This document shows positions 34,935 to 43,907 of a stretch of 64,000 nt of DNA, piece after piece. The stretch is from Stenotrophomonas maltophilia. Lineage in GTDB: Bacteria > Pseudomonadota > Gammaproteobacteria > Xanthomonadales > Xanthomonadaceae. The DNA is taken from positions 3,223,001-3,287,000 of the forward strand of contig NZ_CP090423.1 of the NCBI RefSeq assembly GCF_023518235.1. The letters run 5' to 3'. Position numbers and translations under genes: made by a program. Every line of letters starts with the position of its first letter. Positions within the stretch are counted from its first letter, which is position 1. The notes below the pieces were generated by a model. That model saw nothing but the letters and a program-made list of their open reading frames with translations. It was not told the origin of the DNA and did not search any database.

Positions 34935-37205
34935 TCAGAACTTTGCGGTGAACTCCACGCCCCAGGTCCGCGGCTCGTTGAGGAAGCCGGTCAGGTTGTT
35001 GAAGTCGATCGCACCGACCACGCGGGTCTGGTTGGTCAGGTTGCGGCCGAACACGGCCACGTCGTACTGGCCGTAATCCCAGTTGTAGCCCAGGCGCAGG
35101 CCGCCTTCCAGCGAACTACGGCCGCGGAATTCCGGCGACTCGTAGATGAAGAAGTTCACCGCACTGCGGTAGGCCCAGTCGGTGTAGGCATACAGCTCGC
35201 TGCCGTCGCTGAGCGGGAAGCCCACGCGCAGGGTCGCGTTGTGGATCCACTTCGGTGCCTGCGGCAACGGGTTGCCGTTGACCAGCGCATAGGTCTGGCC
35301 GTTGATCACCGTGGTCGGGTCGGTGATGGTGCAGCCACCGCCGCAGATCGCCACCGCCAGGTTCTTGTCCTTGATCTCGGTGTCGTTGTAGCTGCTGCCG
35401 AAGGTCAGCAGCACGTTGTCGGCCAGGTAGGCCTCCAGGTCCAGCTCCACGCCCTGGCCGATGGTCTTGTCGGCATTGAGCAGGGTGGCGGTGTTGTTGG
35501 CGCCGCCCACGGCGATCAGCTGCTGGCCATCGACGTCGTAGCGGAACACGCTCAGGCCCAGGCGTGCACGACGCTCGAACAGGTCGGCCTTGATGCCGGC
35601 TTCATACGAGATCACCTTCTCCGAATCGGCCTGCGACAGGCCCGGCGCGAAGGCCAGGCGACCCTGGATCGACGGCGCGCGGAAGCCCTTGGCAACACGG
35701 GCATAGGCGTTGATGTCGTCGGTCAGCTTGTACACGCCGCTGAGATCCCAGCTGACGTCGTTGACGTCGGTGTTGGCCAGGTACGGGCCGCTGACCGGGG
35801 TGCCGAACGGAACGGCCTGCAGCACGCTGGCGCTGAAGTCCTTCTTGTCCTGGGTGTAGCGCACGCCGGCGCGCAGCTTGAAGCGGTCGGTGACATCGAA
35901 GTCGCCCGAAGCGAACACTGCCCAGGCCTTGTTGCGCTGGTTCTGCACCACGTGCCCGGTCTGCGGGTTGCCCGGGGTCAGCGAGTCATAGTTGAAGTTG
36001 TTGATGGTCACGTCTTCATCGAAGTAGAAGACGCCGGCCTGCCAGTCGAAGCGGCCCCATTCGTTGGACTCGATGCGCACTTCCTGCGTCCACTGGCGGT
36101 GGTGCGGCAGGCCGTCGGCCGACTCGGACGAGAACGGGATCAGGCCCGGGCCGTAGTTGCCGGCACCGAGGAAGGCCGCACCGTAGCCACCGTCGATGTC
36201 ACCACGGTTGAGCGATTCGGCGGTCTCGTAGCCGGTGATCGAATGCAGGGTGACCGAGCCGAGGTTCCACTGCAGGCGCGCGCTGCCGCCCCAGGTTTCC
36301 AGGTCGGAGAAGTTGACGCCGTCGTTGGCGACCTTGTCGCGGTCGAAGTTCTCGACCAGCGAATTGCCACCCTTCTCGATGATGTTGGCGCGGAACAGGC
36401 GTGCGGTGCCATTGAGCTTGCGCTTGTGCAGGTTGAACAGCGCTTCGAAATCGTCGCCCTCGTACAGGAACTGCACGCGGCCGGCGGCTTCGTCATAGCC
36501 TTCGAAGCCACTGTTGGGCGCGCCGACGCGGGTGTTGTCGACCCAGTCGTCGCGGCGCTGGTAGATCGCCGAGACACGTGCCGACCAGCGATCGGTCAGC
36601 GGACCGCCATAGGCGCCCTGCACGTTCCAGCTGTTGTAGCTGCCGTAGCCCACGCGCACGTAGCCATCGGCGTCCTGCGACGGGCGCGCCGAATCGAACT
36701 TGACCACGCCGGCCGGGGTGTTGCGGCCGAACAGCGTGCCCTGCGGGCCGCGCAGCACTTCCACGTTGGCCAGGTCGAACAGCGGGAAGCCCTTCAGCAG
36801 CGGGCTTTCCTGCACCACGTCGTCATACACCAGCGACACCGGCTGCGAAGCATTGAGGTCGAAATCGGTGTTGCCCAGGCCGCGGATGTAGAAGCGCGGG
36901 AAGGCACGGCCGTAGGACGACTCGATGTTGAGGCTGGGCACGCGCGCGGCCAGGAAGCGGATGTCATCGCCGGCCGAGCCGAGCACATCCAGCTTCTCGC
37001 CCTGGATCGCGCTCAGTGCGACCGGTACGTCCTTGGCGTTCTCGACGCGGCGCTGCGCGGTCACCTGCAGGGCATCGAGGGCAACCGGATCCTTGGCAGC
37101 AGGGGTTTCCTGGGCGGCTGCTACCAGCGGCAGCAGGGCGGAAAGAGCGGCAACGAGGGGGCGCGCGACCGGAAATCGGCCACGGGAAGTGCGGGTCGGA
37201 GACAT
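34935..37205 (-). CDS. TonB-dependent outer-membrane receptor 1
   Basis: 756 residues from the ATG at 37205. Signal peptide (VAALSALLPLVAAAQ), then a plug domain: VALDALQVTAQRR (TonB-box region), VPVALSAIQGEKL, FYIRGLGNTDFDLN, and VLRGPQGTLFGRNTPAGVV. A 22-strand barrel ends in EFTAKF with a terminal Phe. It resembles the pesticin/FyuA-like receptors that carry siderophores or other large ligands, but the ligand is not decidable. ExbB/ExbD at the end of the window could energise it. Confidence 0.88.
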   Translation of the reverse strand: MSPTRTSRGRFPVARPLVAALSALLPLVAAAQETPAAKDPVALDALQVTAQRRVENAKDVPVALSAIQGEKLDVLGSAGDDIRFLAARVPSLNIESSYGRAFPRFYIRGLGNTDFDLNASQPVSLVYDDVVQESPLLKGFPLFDLANVEVLRGPQGTLFGRNTPAGVVKFDSARPSQDADGYVRVGYGSYNSWNVQGAYGGPLTDRWSARVSAIYQRRDDWVDNTRVGAPNSGFEGYDEAAGRVQFLYEGDDFEALFNLHKRKLNGTARLFRANIIEKGGNSLVENFDRDKVANDGVNFSDLETWGGSARLQWNLGSVTLHSITGYETAESLNRGDIDGGYGAAFLGAGNYGPGLIPFSSESADGLPHHRQWTQEVRIESNEWGRFDWQAGVFYFDEDVTINNFNYDSLTPGNPQTGHVVQNQRNKAWAVFASGDFDVTDRFKLRAGVRYTQDKKDFSASVLQAVPFGTPVSGPYLANTDVNDVSWDLSGVYKLTDDINAYARVAKGFRAPSIQGRLAFAPGLSQADSEKVISYEAGIKADLFERRARLGLSVFRYDVDGQQLIAVGGANNTATLLNADKTIGQGVELDLEAYLADNVLLTFGSSYNDTEIKDKNLAVAICGGGCTITDPTTVINGQTYALVNGNPLPQAPKWIHNATLRVGFPLSDGSELYAYTDWAYRSAVNFFIYESPEFRGRSSLEGGLRLGYNWDYGQYDVAVFGRNLTNQTRVVGAIDFNNLTGFLNEPRTWGVEFTAKF

Positions 37206-37363
37206 GGCGGTAGGCTGTGTTTGGAGGGGTGGTAAAACGGCGCTACCAGATAATTGTTGCAATACAGCACCTGCGCCGCAAATGCCGGCCGTTCATGGCG
37301 CCGTCGCCCGCGCCCCCGGCGGCTCGCTAGACTCGGGGTTTCCACCGCGACGGACCCGCCGCC

Positions 37364-38383
37364 ATGACCCAGTGGTACTTCCATGCCTCCGCCCAGGCCG
37401 AACGCATCGGCCCGCTTGATGACGAGGCTGCACGCCGCTACGCGCAGGCCAATCCGCGCGCCCTGGCCTGGTGCCAGGGCATGAGCGGGTGGGCACCGAT
37501 CGCCGAGGTGGCCGAGCTGCAGTCGCCCGCCACGGGCATGCCCAACACCCCGCCCCCGGTCCCGGCAGCGAGCAGCGGACGGGCCGACGACATCGAATTC
37601 CGCATCGTCGGCCATGAGATGCAGTTCGTGGAAATCGAGCTGGACCCGGGCGAAAGTGCGGTGGCCGAGGCCGGCGCACTGATGTTCAAGGACGCTTCGG
37701 TGCAGATGGACACCGTGTTCGGCGACGGCTCGCACAGCGGCCAGGGCGGCGGCTTCATGGGCAAGGTGATGGCCGCCGGCAAGCGCGTGCTGACCGGCGA
37801 GAGCCTGTTCGCCACGCTGTACACCCATACCGGCCAGGGCAAGGCCAAGGTCGCCTTTGCCGCCCCCTACCCCGGCACCGTGCTGGCCATGAAGCTGGAC
37901 CAGCATGGCGGCCGCCTGGTCTGCCAGAAGGACAGCTTCCTGGCCGGCGCACGCGGCGTGCAGATCGGCGTGCAGTTCCAGCGCAAGATCATGACCGGCC
38001 TGTTCGGCGGCGAGGGCTTCATCATGCAGAAGCTGGAGGGCGACGGCTGGGTGTTCATCCACGCCGGTGGCTGCGTGGTCGAGCGCGAACTGGCCGCCGG
38101 CGAGCGCCTGGACGTTGATACCGGCTGCGTGGTGGCCTACCACCCGACCGTGGACATGGACGTACGCCGGGTGGCCGGTATCAAGAGCATGCTGTTCGGC
38201 GGCGAAGGCGTGTTCCTGGCCACGCTGACCGGGCCCGGCAAGGTCTGGCTGCAATCGCTGCCGTTCTCGCGCCTGGCCGGCCGCATGTGGATGGCCGCGC
38301 CGCAGGGCGGCGGCCAGAGCCGTGGCGAAGGCTCGGTGCTGGGCGGAATCGGCCGCATCCTGGACGGTGACAACCGGTTCTGA
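37364..38383 (+). CDS. GYF_2 domain fused to a TIGR00266/AIM24 domain
   Basis: 339 residues. N-terminal about 50 residues are a GYF_2-type module (MTQWYFHASAQAERIGPLDD, then ALAWCQGMSGWAPI). After a Pro-rich linker comes the AIM24/TIGR00266 beta-helix-like domain (about 77-330), with VEIELDPGESAVAEAGALMF and Gly-rich GGGFMGKVM. Function is unknown in bacteria. A repeat follows, and the patatin gene is 145 bp downstream. Confidence 0.85.
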   Translation: MTQWYFHASAQAERIGPLDDEAARRYAQANPRALAWCQGMSGWAPIAEVAELQSPATGMPNTPPPVPAASSGRADDIEFRIVGHEMQFVEIELDPGESAVAEAGALMFKDASVQMDTVFGDGSHSGQGGGFMGKVMAAGKRVLTGESLFATLYTHTGQGKAKVAFAAPYPGTVLAMKLDQHGGRLVCQKDSFLAGARGVQIGVQFQRKIMTGLFGGEGFIMQKLEGDGWVFIHAGGCVVERELAAGERLDVDTGCVVAYHPTVDMDVRRVAGIKSMLFGGEGVFLATLTGPGKVWLQSLPFSRLAGRMWMAAPQGGGQSRGEGSVLGGIGRILDGDNRF

Positions 38384-38396
38384 GCCACTCGCTCGG

Positions 38397-38423
38397 TGGG
38401 TGCCGACCCAGGTCGGCACCTAC
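38397..38423 (-). repeat. GTAGGTGCCGACC-type repeat
   Basis: Reading leftward: GTAGGTGCCGACCTGGGTCG then GCACCCACC. This is the same class as the copy embedded at 26083-26106. Confidence 0.65.
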
Positions 38424-38528
38424 CACCGCGTTTTCCTGAATGGGCGGGGCTCCCCACCCTGCCCGGCCCGCCGTGGCTTCGGTATGCTGGCGCCCTTTCC
38501 CGAGCCCGGCGCCGTGAGCGCACTGCCG

Positions 38529-39521
38529 ATGAGCCTGTTCCACCCCCGCATGCTGCTGTCCGTCGCCCTGATCGGCCTGCTGGCCGGGTGCGGTGGCGAT
38601 CCGGTGCGCCCCACGCCACCGCCGGCGCCGACGGTCGTGCCGCAGGCCAAGCCGGTGAAGATCGGTATCGCCCTCGGTGGCGGCGCAGCCAAGGGCTTTG
38701 CCCACATCGGCGTGATCAAGATGCTCGAGGCCAACGGCTTCGAACCGGTGGTGGTATCGGGCACCAGCGCCGGCAGCGTGGTCGGCGCCCTGTATGCCAG
38801 CGGCATGGACGCGTTCCAGATGCAGAGCAGAGCAGTGGCGCTGGACGAAGCCAGCATCCGCGACGTGCGCCTGTTCTCCGGCGGCCTGGTGCAGGGCCAG
38901 AAGCTGCAGGATTACGTCAACGAGCAGGTCGCCAACCGCCCGGCCGAGCGCCTGAAGAAGCCGTTCGCCGCCGTCGCCACCCAGCTGGAAACCGGCGAGC
39001 GCGCGATCTTCGTGCGCGGCAACGTCGGCCAGGCCGTGCGCGCCTCGAGCAGCATTCCCGGCGTGTTCGAACCGGTGAAGATCGGCGGCCGCAACTACAT
39101 CGATGGCGGCGTGGTCAGCCCGGTGCCGGTGGATGCCGCGCGCCAGCTCGGCGCCGACTTCGTGATCGCCGTGGACATCTCCAGCAAGGCCAGCGGCAAG
39201 GCACCGACCGGCATGCTCGGCATCGTCAACCAGTCGATCTCGATCATGGGCCAGCGCCTGGGCGAACAGGAACTGGCGCGCGCCGACATCGTGATCCGGC
39301 CGAAGGTGCTGGACATCGGTGCCGCCGATTTCAGCCAGCGTGGTACCGCGATCCTGGAAGGCGAGAAAGCCGCGATGGCGGCGATGCCGCAGATCCGCGC
39401 CAAGATCCAGCAGCTGCAGAAGGCACGCGCCGCCGCCGCTGCCCCGGCTCCGGTGGTCACGCCGAAGTGCGAGGAAGCCTCGCGCCTGGGCAAGCTGATG
39501 GGCCGCAAGGACAAGTGCTGA
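38529..39521 (+). CDS. Patatin-like phospholipase lipoprotein (RssA-like)
   Basis: 330 residues from the ATG at 38529; a GTG at 38514 is in frame. Lipobox GLLAGC at about 20. GGGAAKGFAHIGVI is the oxyanion motif, GTSAG the nucleophile elbow, and YIDGGVVSPVPVDAA the Asp of the Ser-Asp dyad. A lysophospholipase or acyl hydrolase at the inner or outer membrane is expected. The tail is Ala-rich with a final Cys pair (KCEEASRL, KDKC). Confidence 0.9.
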   Translation: MSLFHPRMLLSVALIGLLAGCGGDPVRPTPPPAPTVVPQAKPVKIGIALGGGAAKGFAHIGVIKMLEANGFEPVVVSGTSAGSVVGALYASGMDAFQMQSRAVALDEASIRDVRLFSGGLVQGQKLQDYVNEQVANRPAERLKKPFAAVATQLETGERAIFVRGNVGQAVRASSSIPGVFEPVKIGGRNYIDGGVVSPVPVDAARQLGADFVIAVDISSKASGKAPTGMLGIVNQSISIMGQRLGEQELARADIVIRPKVLDIGAADFSQRGTAILEGEKAAMAAMPQIRAKIQQLQKARAAAAAPAPVVTPKCEEASRLGKLMGRKDKC

Positions 39522-39535
39522 TCCGTTGATGCCTG

Positions 39536-39556
39536 GCCCCCGGCAGCGCCCGGGGG
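39536..39556. terminator. Hairpin between patatin and lrp genes
   Basis: CCCCCGG and CCGGGGG arms around GCAGCGC, between two convergent genes. Confidence 0.5.
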
Positions 39557-39560
39557 TCGC

Positions 39561-40046
39561 TCAGGGCTCCAGCTGCGACAGCGGCAGCGCCTGGAAGCCT
39601 TTCACCGTGCGCAGCACGAAGCTGGAATTGGCATCGGCCACGCCGCCGGCGTTGAGCAGCCGGTCCAGCAGGAAGTGCGAGAAGTGCTCCAGGTCACGCA
39701 CGTAGACGTGCAGCAGGTAGTCCATGTCGCCGGTCAGGGCGTGGCAGGCCACCACCTCGTCCCAGCCCTGCACGCTATCCACGAAGTGGCCGATGGCGGC
39801 CTGGTCGTGCTTCTCCAGCTGCACGCGCACGAAGGCCTGCAGGCCCAGGCGCAGCTGGCGTGGCTCCAGGCGCGCGCCATAGCCGACGATCACGCCTTCG
39901 CTTTCCAGGCGCTGCAGGCGGCGCAGGCAGGCCGAGGGCGAAAGATTCACCCGCGCCGCCAGTTCGGCGTTGGTGGCGCGCCCATCCCGCTGGATTTCAG
40001 CCAGCAGGCGTATATCCGTGCGATCGAACTGGACTTCTCCGGCCAT
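39561..40046 (-). CDS. Lrp/AsnC family transcriptional regulator
   Basis: 161 residues. N-terminal helix-turn-helix (LLAEIQRDGRATNAELAARV, NLSPSACLRRLQRLES) followed by the RAM/ligand domain (VACHALTGDMDYLLHVYV). It is divergent from phhA, and the 125-bp spacer is full of GTTGC/GCAAC half-sites, one of which straddles its own start region. Control of phhA and of itself in response to an amino acid is the likely role. Confidence 0.93.
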   Translation of the reverse strand: MAGEVQFDRTDIRLLAEIQRDGRATNAELAARVNLSPSACLRRLQRLESEGVIVGYGARLEPRQLRLGLQAFVRVQLEKHDQAAIGHFVDSVQGWDEVVACHALTGDMDYLLHVYVRDLEHFSHFLLDRLLNAGGVADANSSFVLRTVKGFQALPLSQLEP

Positions 40047-40047
40047 T

Positions 40048-40125
40048 GTTGCCCCGCAACATGGTGAGTACGCAAGGATATTGCGCCAACAAGGCCAATC
40101 GACGCAACTTTTGCAACCCTGTTGC
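40048..40125. promoter_or_regulatory. Candidate Lrp-type operator region between lrp and phhA
   Basis: TGTTGCCCCGCAACA palindrome (GTTGC-CCC-GCAAC at 40048-40060) adjoins the lrp start; TTGCGCCAAC follows. Nearer phhA are GCAAC at 40104, GCAAC at 40113 and GTTGC at 40121 (GCAAC-CCT-GTTGC). Similar palindromes lie upstream of gltB. Confidence 0.45.
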
Positions 40126-40171
40126 GCGCCGCCTGCCCTAGCATCGTGGGTATCCCGTCAAGGAGCTTCCC

Positions 40172-41065
40172 ATGGACCTCGCCCAGCCCCGCCGCGTCGA
40201 ACACCAGCAGACCGACAAGGGCTACGTGCCGGTGTACACCACCGCGCTCGTCGAGCAGCCGTGGGAGACCTACAGCGCCGACGACCACGCCACCTGGAGC
40301 ACGCTGTACCAGCGCCAGCGCGAGCTGCTGGTCGGCCGCGCCTGCCAGGAGTTCCTGGACGCGCAGGACGAGATGGGCATGAGCGCGCACATGATTCCGC
40401 GCTTCGACCAGCTCAACGAAGTGCTCGGTGCCGCCACCGGATGGACCCTGGTCGGCGTCGAAGGCCTGCTGCCGGAACTGGATTTCTTCGACCACCTGGC
40501 CAACCGCCGTTTCCCGGTGACCTGGTGGATCCGTCGCCCGGACCAGATCGACTACATCGCCGAACCGGACCTGTTCCACGACCTGTTCGGCCATGTGCCG
40601 CTGCTGATGAACCCGGTGTTCGCCGACTACATGGAGGCGTACGGCCGTGGCGGCGTCAAAGCCCACGCCATCGGTCCGGATGCACTGCAGAACCTGACCC
40701 GCCTGTACTGGTACACGGTCGAGTTCGGCCTGATCGACACGCCCGACGGCCTGCGCATCTACGGTGCCGGCATCGTGTCGTCGAAGGGCGAATCGCTGTA
40801 CTCGCTGGAATCGGCCGCGCCCAACCGCATCGGCTTCGACCTGCAGCGCATCATGCGCACCCGGTACCGCATCGACACCTTCCAGAAGACCTACTTCGTC
40901 ATCGACAGCTTCGAACAGCTGATGCAGGCGACCTCGCCGGACTTCACCCCGATCTACGCCGCACTGGCCGACCAGGCGCATCTGCCGGCCGGTGACGTGC
41001 AGGCCGACGACCGCGTGTTCCAGACGGGCACCGGCGAAGGCTGGGCCGACGGCGGCGACGTGTAA
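40172..41065 (+). CDS. phhA: Phenylalanine 4-hydroxylase
   Basis: 297 residues. It hydroxylates phenylalanine to tyrosine with tetrahydropterin and non-heme iron. DQIDYIAEPDLFHDLFGHVP contains the two iron-binding His (HDLFGH), with the Glu in YWYTVEFGL. AAGFIxxRD-type regulatory domains are absent, as in bacterial enzymes. AAGGAGCTT precedes the ATG. The divergent Lrp regulator probably controls it. A strong terminator follows at 41093. Confidence 0.96.
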   Translation: MDLAQPRRVEHQQTDKGYVPVYTTALVEQPWETYSADDHATWSTLYQRQRELLVGRACQEFLDAQDEMGMSAHMIPRFDQLNEVLGAATGWTLVGVEGLLPELDFFDHLANRRFPVTWWIRRPDQIDYIAEPDLFHDLFGHVPLLMNPVFADYMEAYGRGGVKAHAIGPDALQNLTRLYWYTVEFGLIDTPDGLRIYGAGIVSSKGESLYSLESAAPNRIGFDLQRIMRTRYRIDTFQKTYFVIDSFEQLMQATSPDFTPIYAALADQAHLPAGDVQADDRVFQTGTGEGWADGGDV

Positions 41066-41092
41066 GCGCGCAGCACACACCACTTCGCACGG

Positions 41093-41120
41093 AAAACGGC
41101 GCACCCGGGTGCGCCGTTTT
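41093..41120 (+). terminator. Rho-independent terminator after phhA
   Basis: AAAACGGCGCACCC / GGGTGCGCCGTTTT: a 14-bp stem that can work in both directions, followed by CG then TTG on the plus strand. Confidence 0.75.
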
Positions 41121-41171
41121 CGTTGATGCCGTCCGTGCACCGCACCTGTGGCGCAGGCAAGGGCAGGGCAC

Positions 41172-42227
41172 TCAGGCGTCCACCGCCCGGCAGGAACCGC
41201 GCACCATCAACTGCGGATGCACGCTGGCTGCGGTCGGCGCATCCGGCAGGTCGGTCTGCACCAGCATCGCTGCGGCCATGCGGCCGATGTCGGACACGTG
41301 GCGCCGCACCGAGGTCAGCGGTGGCCACAGCCGCGAGGCCAGCGGACTGTCGTCATAGCTGACGATCGACAGCTGCTGCGGCACCGCGATGCCCGCACGC
41401 AGCGCCACCTGGTACACACCGGCGGCCATCTCGTCGTTGCCGGCGAAGATCGCGCTGGGCCGGCCTTCGCCGAGCAGCAGGCGTTCGGCCGCATGCACAC
41501 CCGATTCGAAGGTGTCACCGGCCTCCAGCACGCGCTCGCCGGGCAGGGTGAGGCCGGTCTGCGCCAGACGGTCGAGGAAACCATCGGTGCGCTCACGCGC
41601 CGCGCGCCGGTCGCCCGGCCCGGCAATCACCGCAATGTCACGGTGGCCAAGCGAGAGCAGGTAACCGGCCGCCGCCGCCGCACCGTCGCGGTCGTGGGTG
41701 ACCACCGCCTGCACATCATCATCGGAGGCATGCGCGTTGATGCGCACGTAGCGGCAATCGATGTCATCGAGCATCTGCGCCAGCGCGGCCGATTCGGACG
41801 CGCGCGGCCCCAGGATCACGCCGTGCAGCTTCTGCTGCTGCACGAAACGGCGCACGCCCTGCGGGCATTCCGGATCCTGGCTGTCGCAGGGATGCACCAC
41901 CAGCTCATAGCCAGTGCCGCGCAGCGCTTCCAGCGCGCCGTGCTGCAGGTCGACGATGCATTGCGCGCCGGGGTCGTCATACACCAGGCCGATCAGGAAG
42001 GAGCGGCGGAATGCGAGTCCGCGCGCCAGCGGGTCGGGCACGTAACCGACCTCTCGCATCAACGCCTCGACCTTGTCGCGGGTGTCCTTGCGCACCAGCG
42101 GCGAGTTGTTGATGATCCTTGAAACCGTTTTCTTGGACACTCCCGACAGTCGTGCGATGTCGTTGATCGTGGCAGCCTTGCCCTTCGATGCCGGCAACGC
42201 GGCATCGCTAATAATTCGCACTGACAT
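41172..42227 (-). CDS. LacI family transcriptional regulator
   Basis: 351 residues. Helix-turn-helix and hinge at about 19-60 (ATINDIARLSGVSKKTVSRI, then REVGYVPDPLARGLA). The periplasmic-binding-like effector domain follows (IGLVYDDP, FAGNDEMAAGVYQVAL, LSIVSYDDSPLASRLWPPLT). The effector is probably a sugar, but no sugar operon is adjacent; eda lies 1 kb away behind the dioxygenase gene. Confidence 0.92.
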   Translation of the reverse strand: MSVRIISDAALPASKGKAATINDIARLSGVSKKTVSRIINNSPLVRKDTRDKVEALMREVGYVPDPLARGLAFRRSFLIGLVYDDPGAQCIVDLQHGALEALRGTGYELVVHPCDSQDPECPQGVRRFVQQQKLHGVILGPRASESAALAQMLDDIDCRYVRINAHASDDDVQAVVTHDRDGAAAAAGYLLSLGHRDIAVIAGPGDRRAARERTDGFLDRLAQTGLTLPGERVLEAGDTFESGVHAAERLLLGEGRPSAIFAGNDEMAAGVYQVALRAGIAVPQQLSIVSYDDSPLASRLWPPLTSVRRHVSDIGRMAAAMLVQTDLPDAPTAASVHPQLMVRGSCRAVDA

Positions 42228-42348
42228 GTATAGAACCAGGTAAGTCGGAAAATTCTAGCCTTGCGCCCGCGGGCGCGACGTTGCGGAATGTCGCAGTGGA
42301 CGGGGATCGCGTTCCGTTCGACCCGCTTCTACTGCAAGGAGTTCCATT

Positions 42349-42375
42349 GTGACGCTCGACTGTCTTCGCATCTGA
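42349..42375 (+). other. Possible 8-codon leader peptide ORF
   Basis: GTG start with a near-ideal AAGGAG 7 nt upstream, coding MTLDCLRI then TGA, in the 239-bp spacer between the LacI gene and the dioxygenase gene. There is no supporting evidence beyond the ribosome-binding site. Confidence 0.25.
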
Positions 42376-42466
42376 ACCGTTTTTCACGCGGGCTTGTCAT
42401 GCAAGCCAGCACGACACACGCATCCACACCCACATTCCCTTAACCAGGCTCCGCTACAGTCGGGGC

Positions 42467-43057
42467 ATGGACCTGCAGACTTCTCCGTTTCCGGCGTTCC
42501 GTGGCCGCGACCGGTTGATCGCCGCAGTCGACGCGGCGATGACCTCCGGTGACGCCGAGCGCATCACCGCCGACCTGCAGCTGGCGCTGCAGGAAGCCAT
42601 AACCGATAGCCGCATCGAATTGCCCGAATGCGTGCACCGTCCGGTCAGTGATCATTACGCGCGACGTCCGCTGTACCACAGCCGCGAACACGGCTACAGC
42701 GTGATTGCCATGAGCTGGGGCCCGGGGCAGGGCACGCCGCTGCACGACCACGATGCCATGTGGTGTGTGGAGGGCGTGTGGTTGGGCGAACTGGAGATCA
42801 CCCGTTACGAGCTGCTGGAATGTGCCGGCGAGCGCTGGCGATTCCGCCGCCACGCGGCGCTGCGCGGAGGCTGTGGCAGCGCCGGCAGCCTGATCCCACC
42901 GCACGAGTACCACACCCTGCGCAATGCCAGCGATCAGGCGCTGGCCATTTCGGTGCACGTGTACGAAGCGCCGATGGAGCGTTCTGCCGTGTTCGACCCG
43001 CTCGGTGGCGACTGGTACCAGCGTCGAATCCAGTCGCTGCAGGCCGACCCGGCTTGA
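42467..43057 (+). CDS. Cysteine dioxygenase-type (thiol dioxygenase) cupin
   Basis: 196 residues. GTPLHDHDAMWCVEGVWLGE provides the two His of the 3-His iron site in the CDO fold, and PPHEYHTLRN the third. This family oxidises thiols such as cysteine or 3-mercaptopropionate to sulfinates; which one cannot be read from the sequence. Divergent from the LacI gene, followed by eda after 116 bp. Confidence 0.85.
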   Translation: MDLQTSPFPAFRGRDRLIAAVDAAMTSGDAERITADLQLALQEAITDSRIELPECVHRPVSDHYARRPLYHSREHGYSVIAMSWGPGQGTPLHDHDAMWCVEGVWLGELEITRYELLECAGERWRFRRHAALRGGCGSAGSLIPPHEYHTLRNASDQALAISVHVYEAPMERSAVFDPLGGDWYQRRIQSLQADPA

Positions 43058-43173
43058 TCCAGGCCCCGGGCAGGGCGCGCGCAGCGTCTTCGCAGCGCGC
43101 GTGGCATCATGCGCCGCTGCGCTGCCGGGCCCGGCAGCCATCCGCGACGCCCTGGCGGGCAAGGAGCAAGACG

Positions 43174-43812
43174 ATGTCCAGCGCTGATCCGCGCCTGCGC
43201 GCGCTGTTGAAGCTGGCACCGGTGATCCCGGTGTACACCCCCGAAGATGTGAATGAAGCGGTCCACGTGGCCCAGGCGCTGTTCCGCGGTGGCCTGCCGG
43301 TGATCGAAGTGACCCTGCGCACGCCACAGGCGCTGGATGCGATCAAGGCCATGGTCGAGGCCGTGCCCGATGCGGTGATCGGTGCCGGCACCGTGCTCAA
43401 CGCCGCGCAGATGCAGGCGGCGAAGCAGGCCGGCGCACGTTTCGCAGTGTCACCCGGTGCAACACCGACGCTGTATGCCGCCGCGCGCGATGCCGACCTG
43501 CCGTACCTGCCCGGTGCTGCCACGGCTTCGGACCTCATCCTGGGTCTGGAACACGGCACGGACACGTTCAAGTTCTTCCCGGCGGTGCAGGCCGGCGGTG
43601 CCGCGCTGCTGGCCGCCTGGCACGGCCCGTTCGCCGAGGTGCGCTTCTGCCCGACCGGTGGCATCAGCGCACAGACCGCACCGCAGTTCCTGCACCTGCC
43701 CAACGTGCTGTGCGTGGGCGGTTCGTGGCTGACCACGCCGGCGCTGCTGCAGACCCGCGACTGGGATGCCATTGAACGCCTGGCCCGTGAAGCGTCGGTG
43801 CTGGCCAGCTGA
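43174..43812 (+). CDS. eda: KDPG/KHG aldolase
   Basis: 212 residues from the ATG at 43174 (AAGGAG 7 nt upstream). It cleaves 2-keto-3-deoxy-6-phosphogluconate to pyruvate and glyceraldehyde-3-phosphate (Entner-Doudoroff). EVTLRTPQA holds the catalytic Glu, DTFKFFPA the Schiff-base Lys, and FCPTGGIS the phosphate site. The usual partners edd, zwf and pgl are not in the window. Confidence 0.94.
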   Translation: MSSADPRLRALLKLAPVIPVYTPEDVNEAVHVAQALFRGGLPVIEVTLRTPQALDAIKAMVEAVPDAVIGAGTVLNAAQMQAAKQAGARFAVSPGATPTLYAAARDADLPYLPGAATASDLILGLEHGTDTFKFFPAVQAGGAALLAAWHGPFAEVRFCPTGGISAQTAPQFLHLPNVLCVGGSWLTTPALLQTRDWDAIERLAREASVLAS

Positions 43813-43852
43813 ATCCCGGCATCGATCGTCGATAGTTTGATCGTGATCAAAG

Positions 43853-43874
43853 CGCCGGCCTCGAGCCGGCGTCA
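43853..43874 (+). terminator. Hairpin after eda
   Basis: CGCCGGC-CTCGA-GCCGGCG followed by TCATTCT, 41 bp past the eda stop. Confidence 0.5.
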
Positions 43875-43907
43875 TTCTGTGGGCAAGCGCACTACGGAGA
43901 TCCGAAC

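Noticed and set aside
34806..37235. An 809-codon open frame opposite the TonB receptor gene
   Set aside because: It begins inside a repeat, has low-complexity composition, and the opposite strand encodes a complete receptor.
42369..42386. GAACCGTTTTTC as a LacI-family operator
   Set aside because: The spacing does not fit the usual TGnAAnCGnTnnCA pattern, and the CpG centre is displaced.
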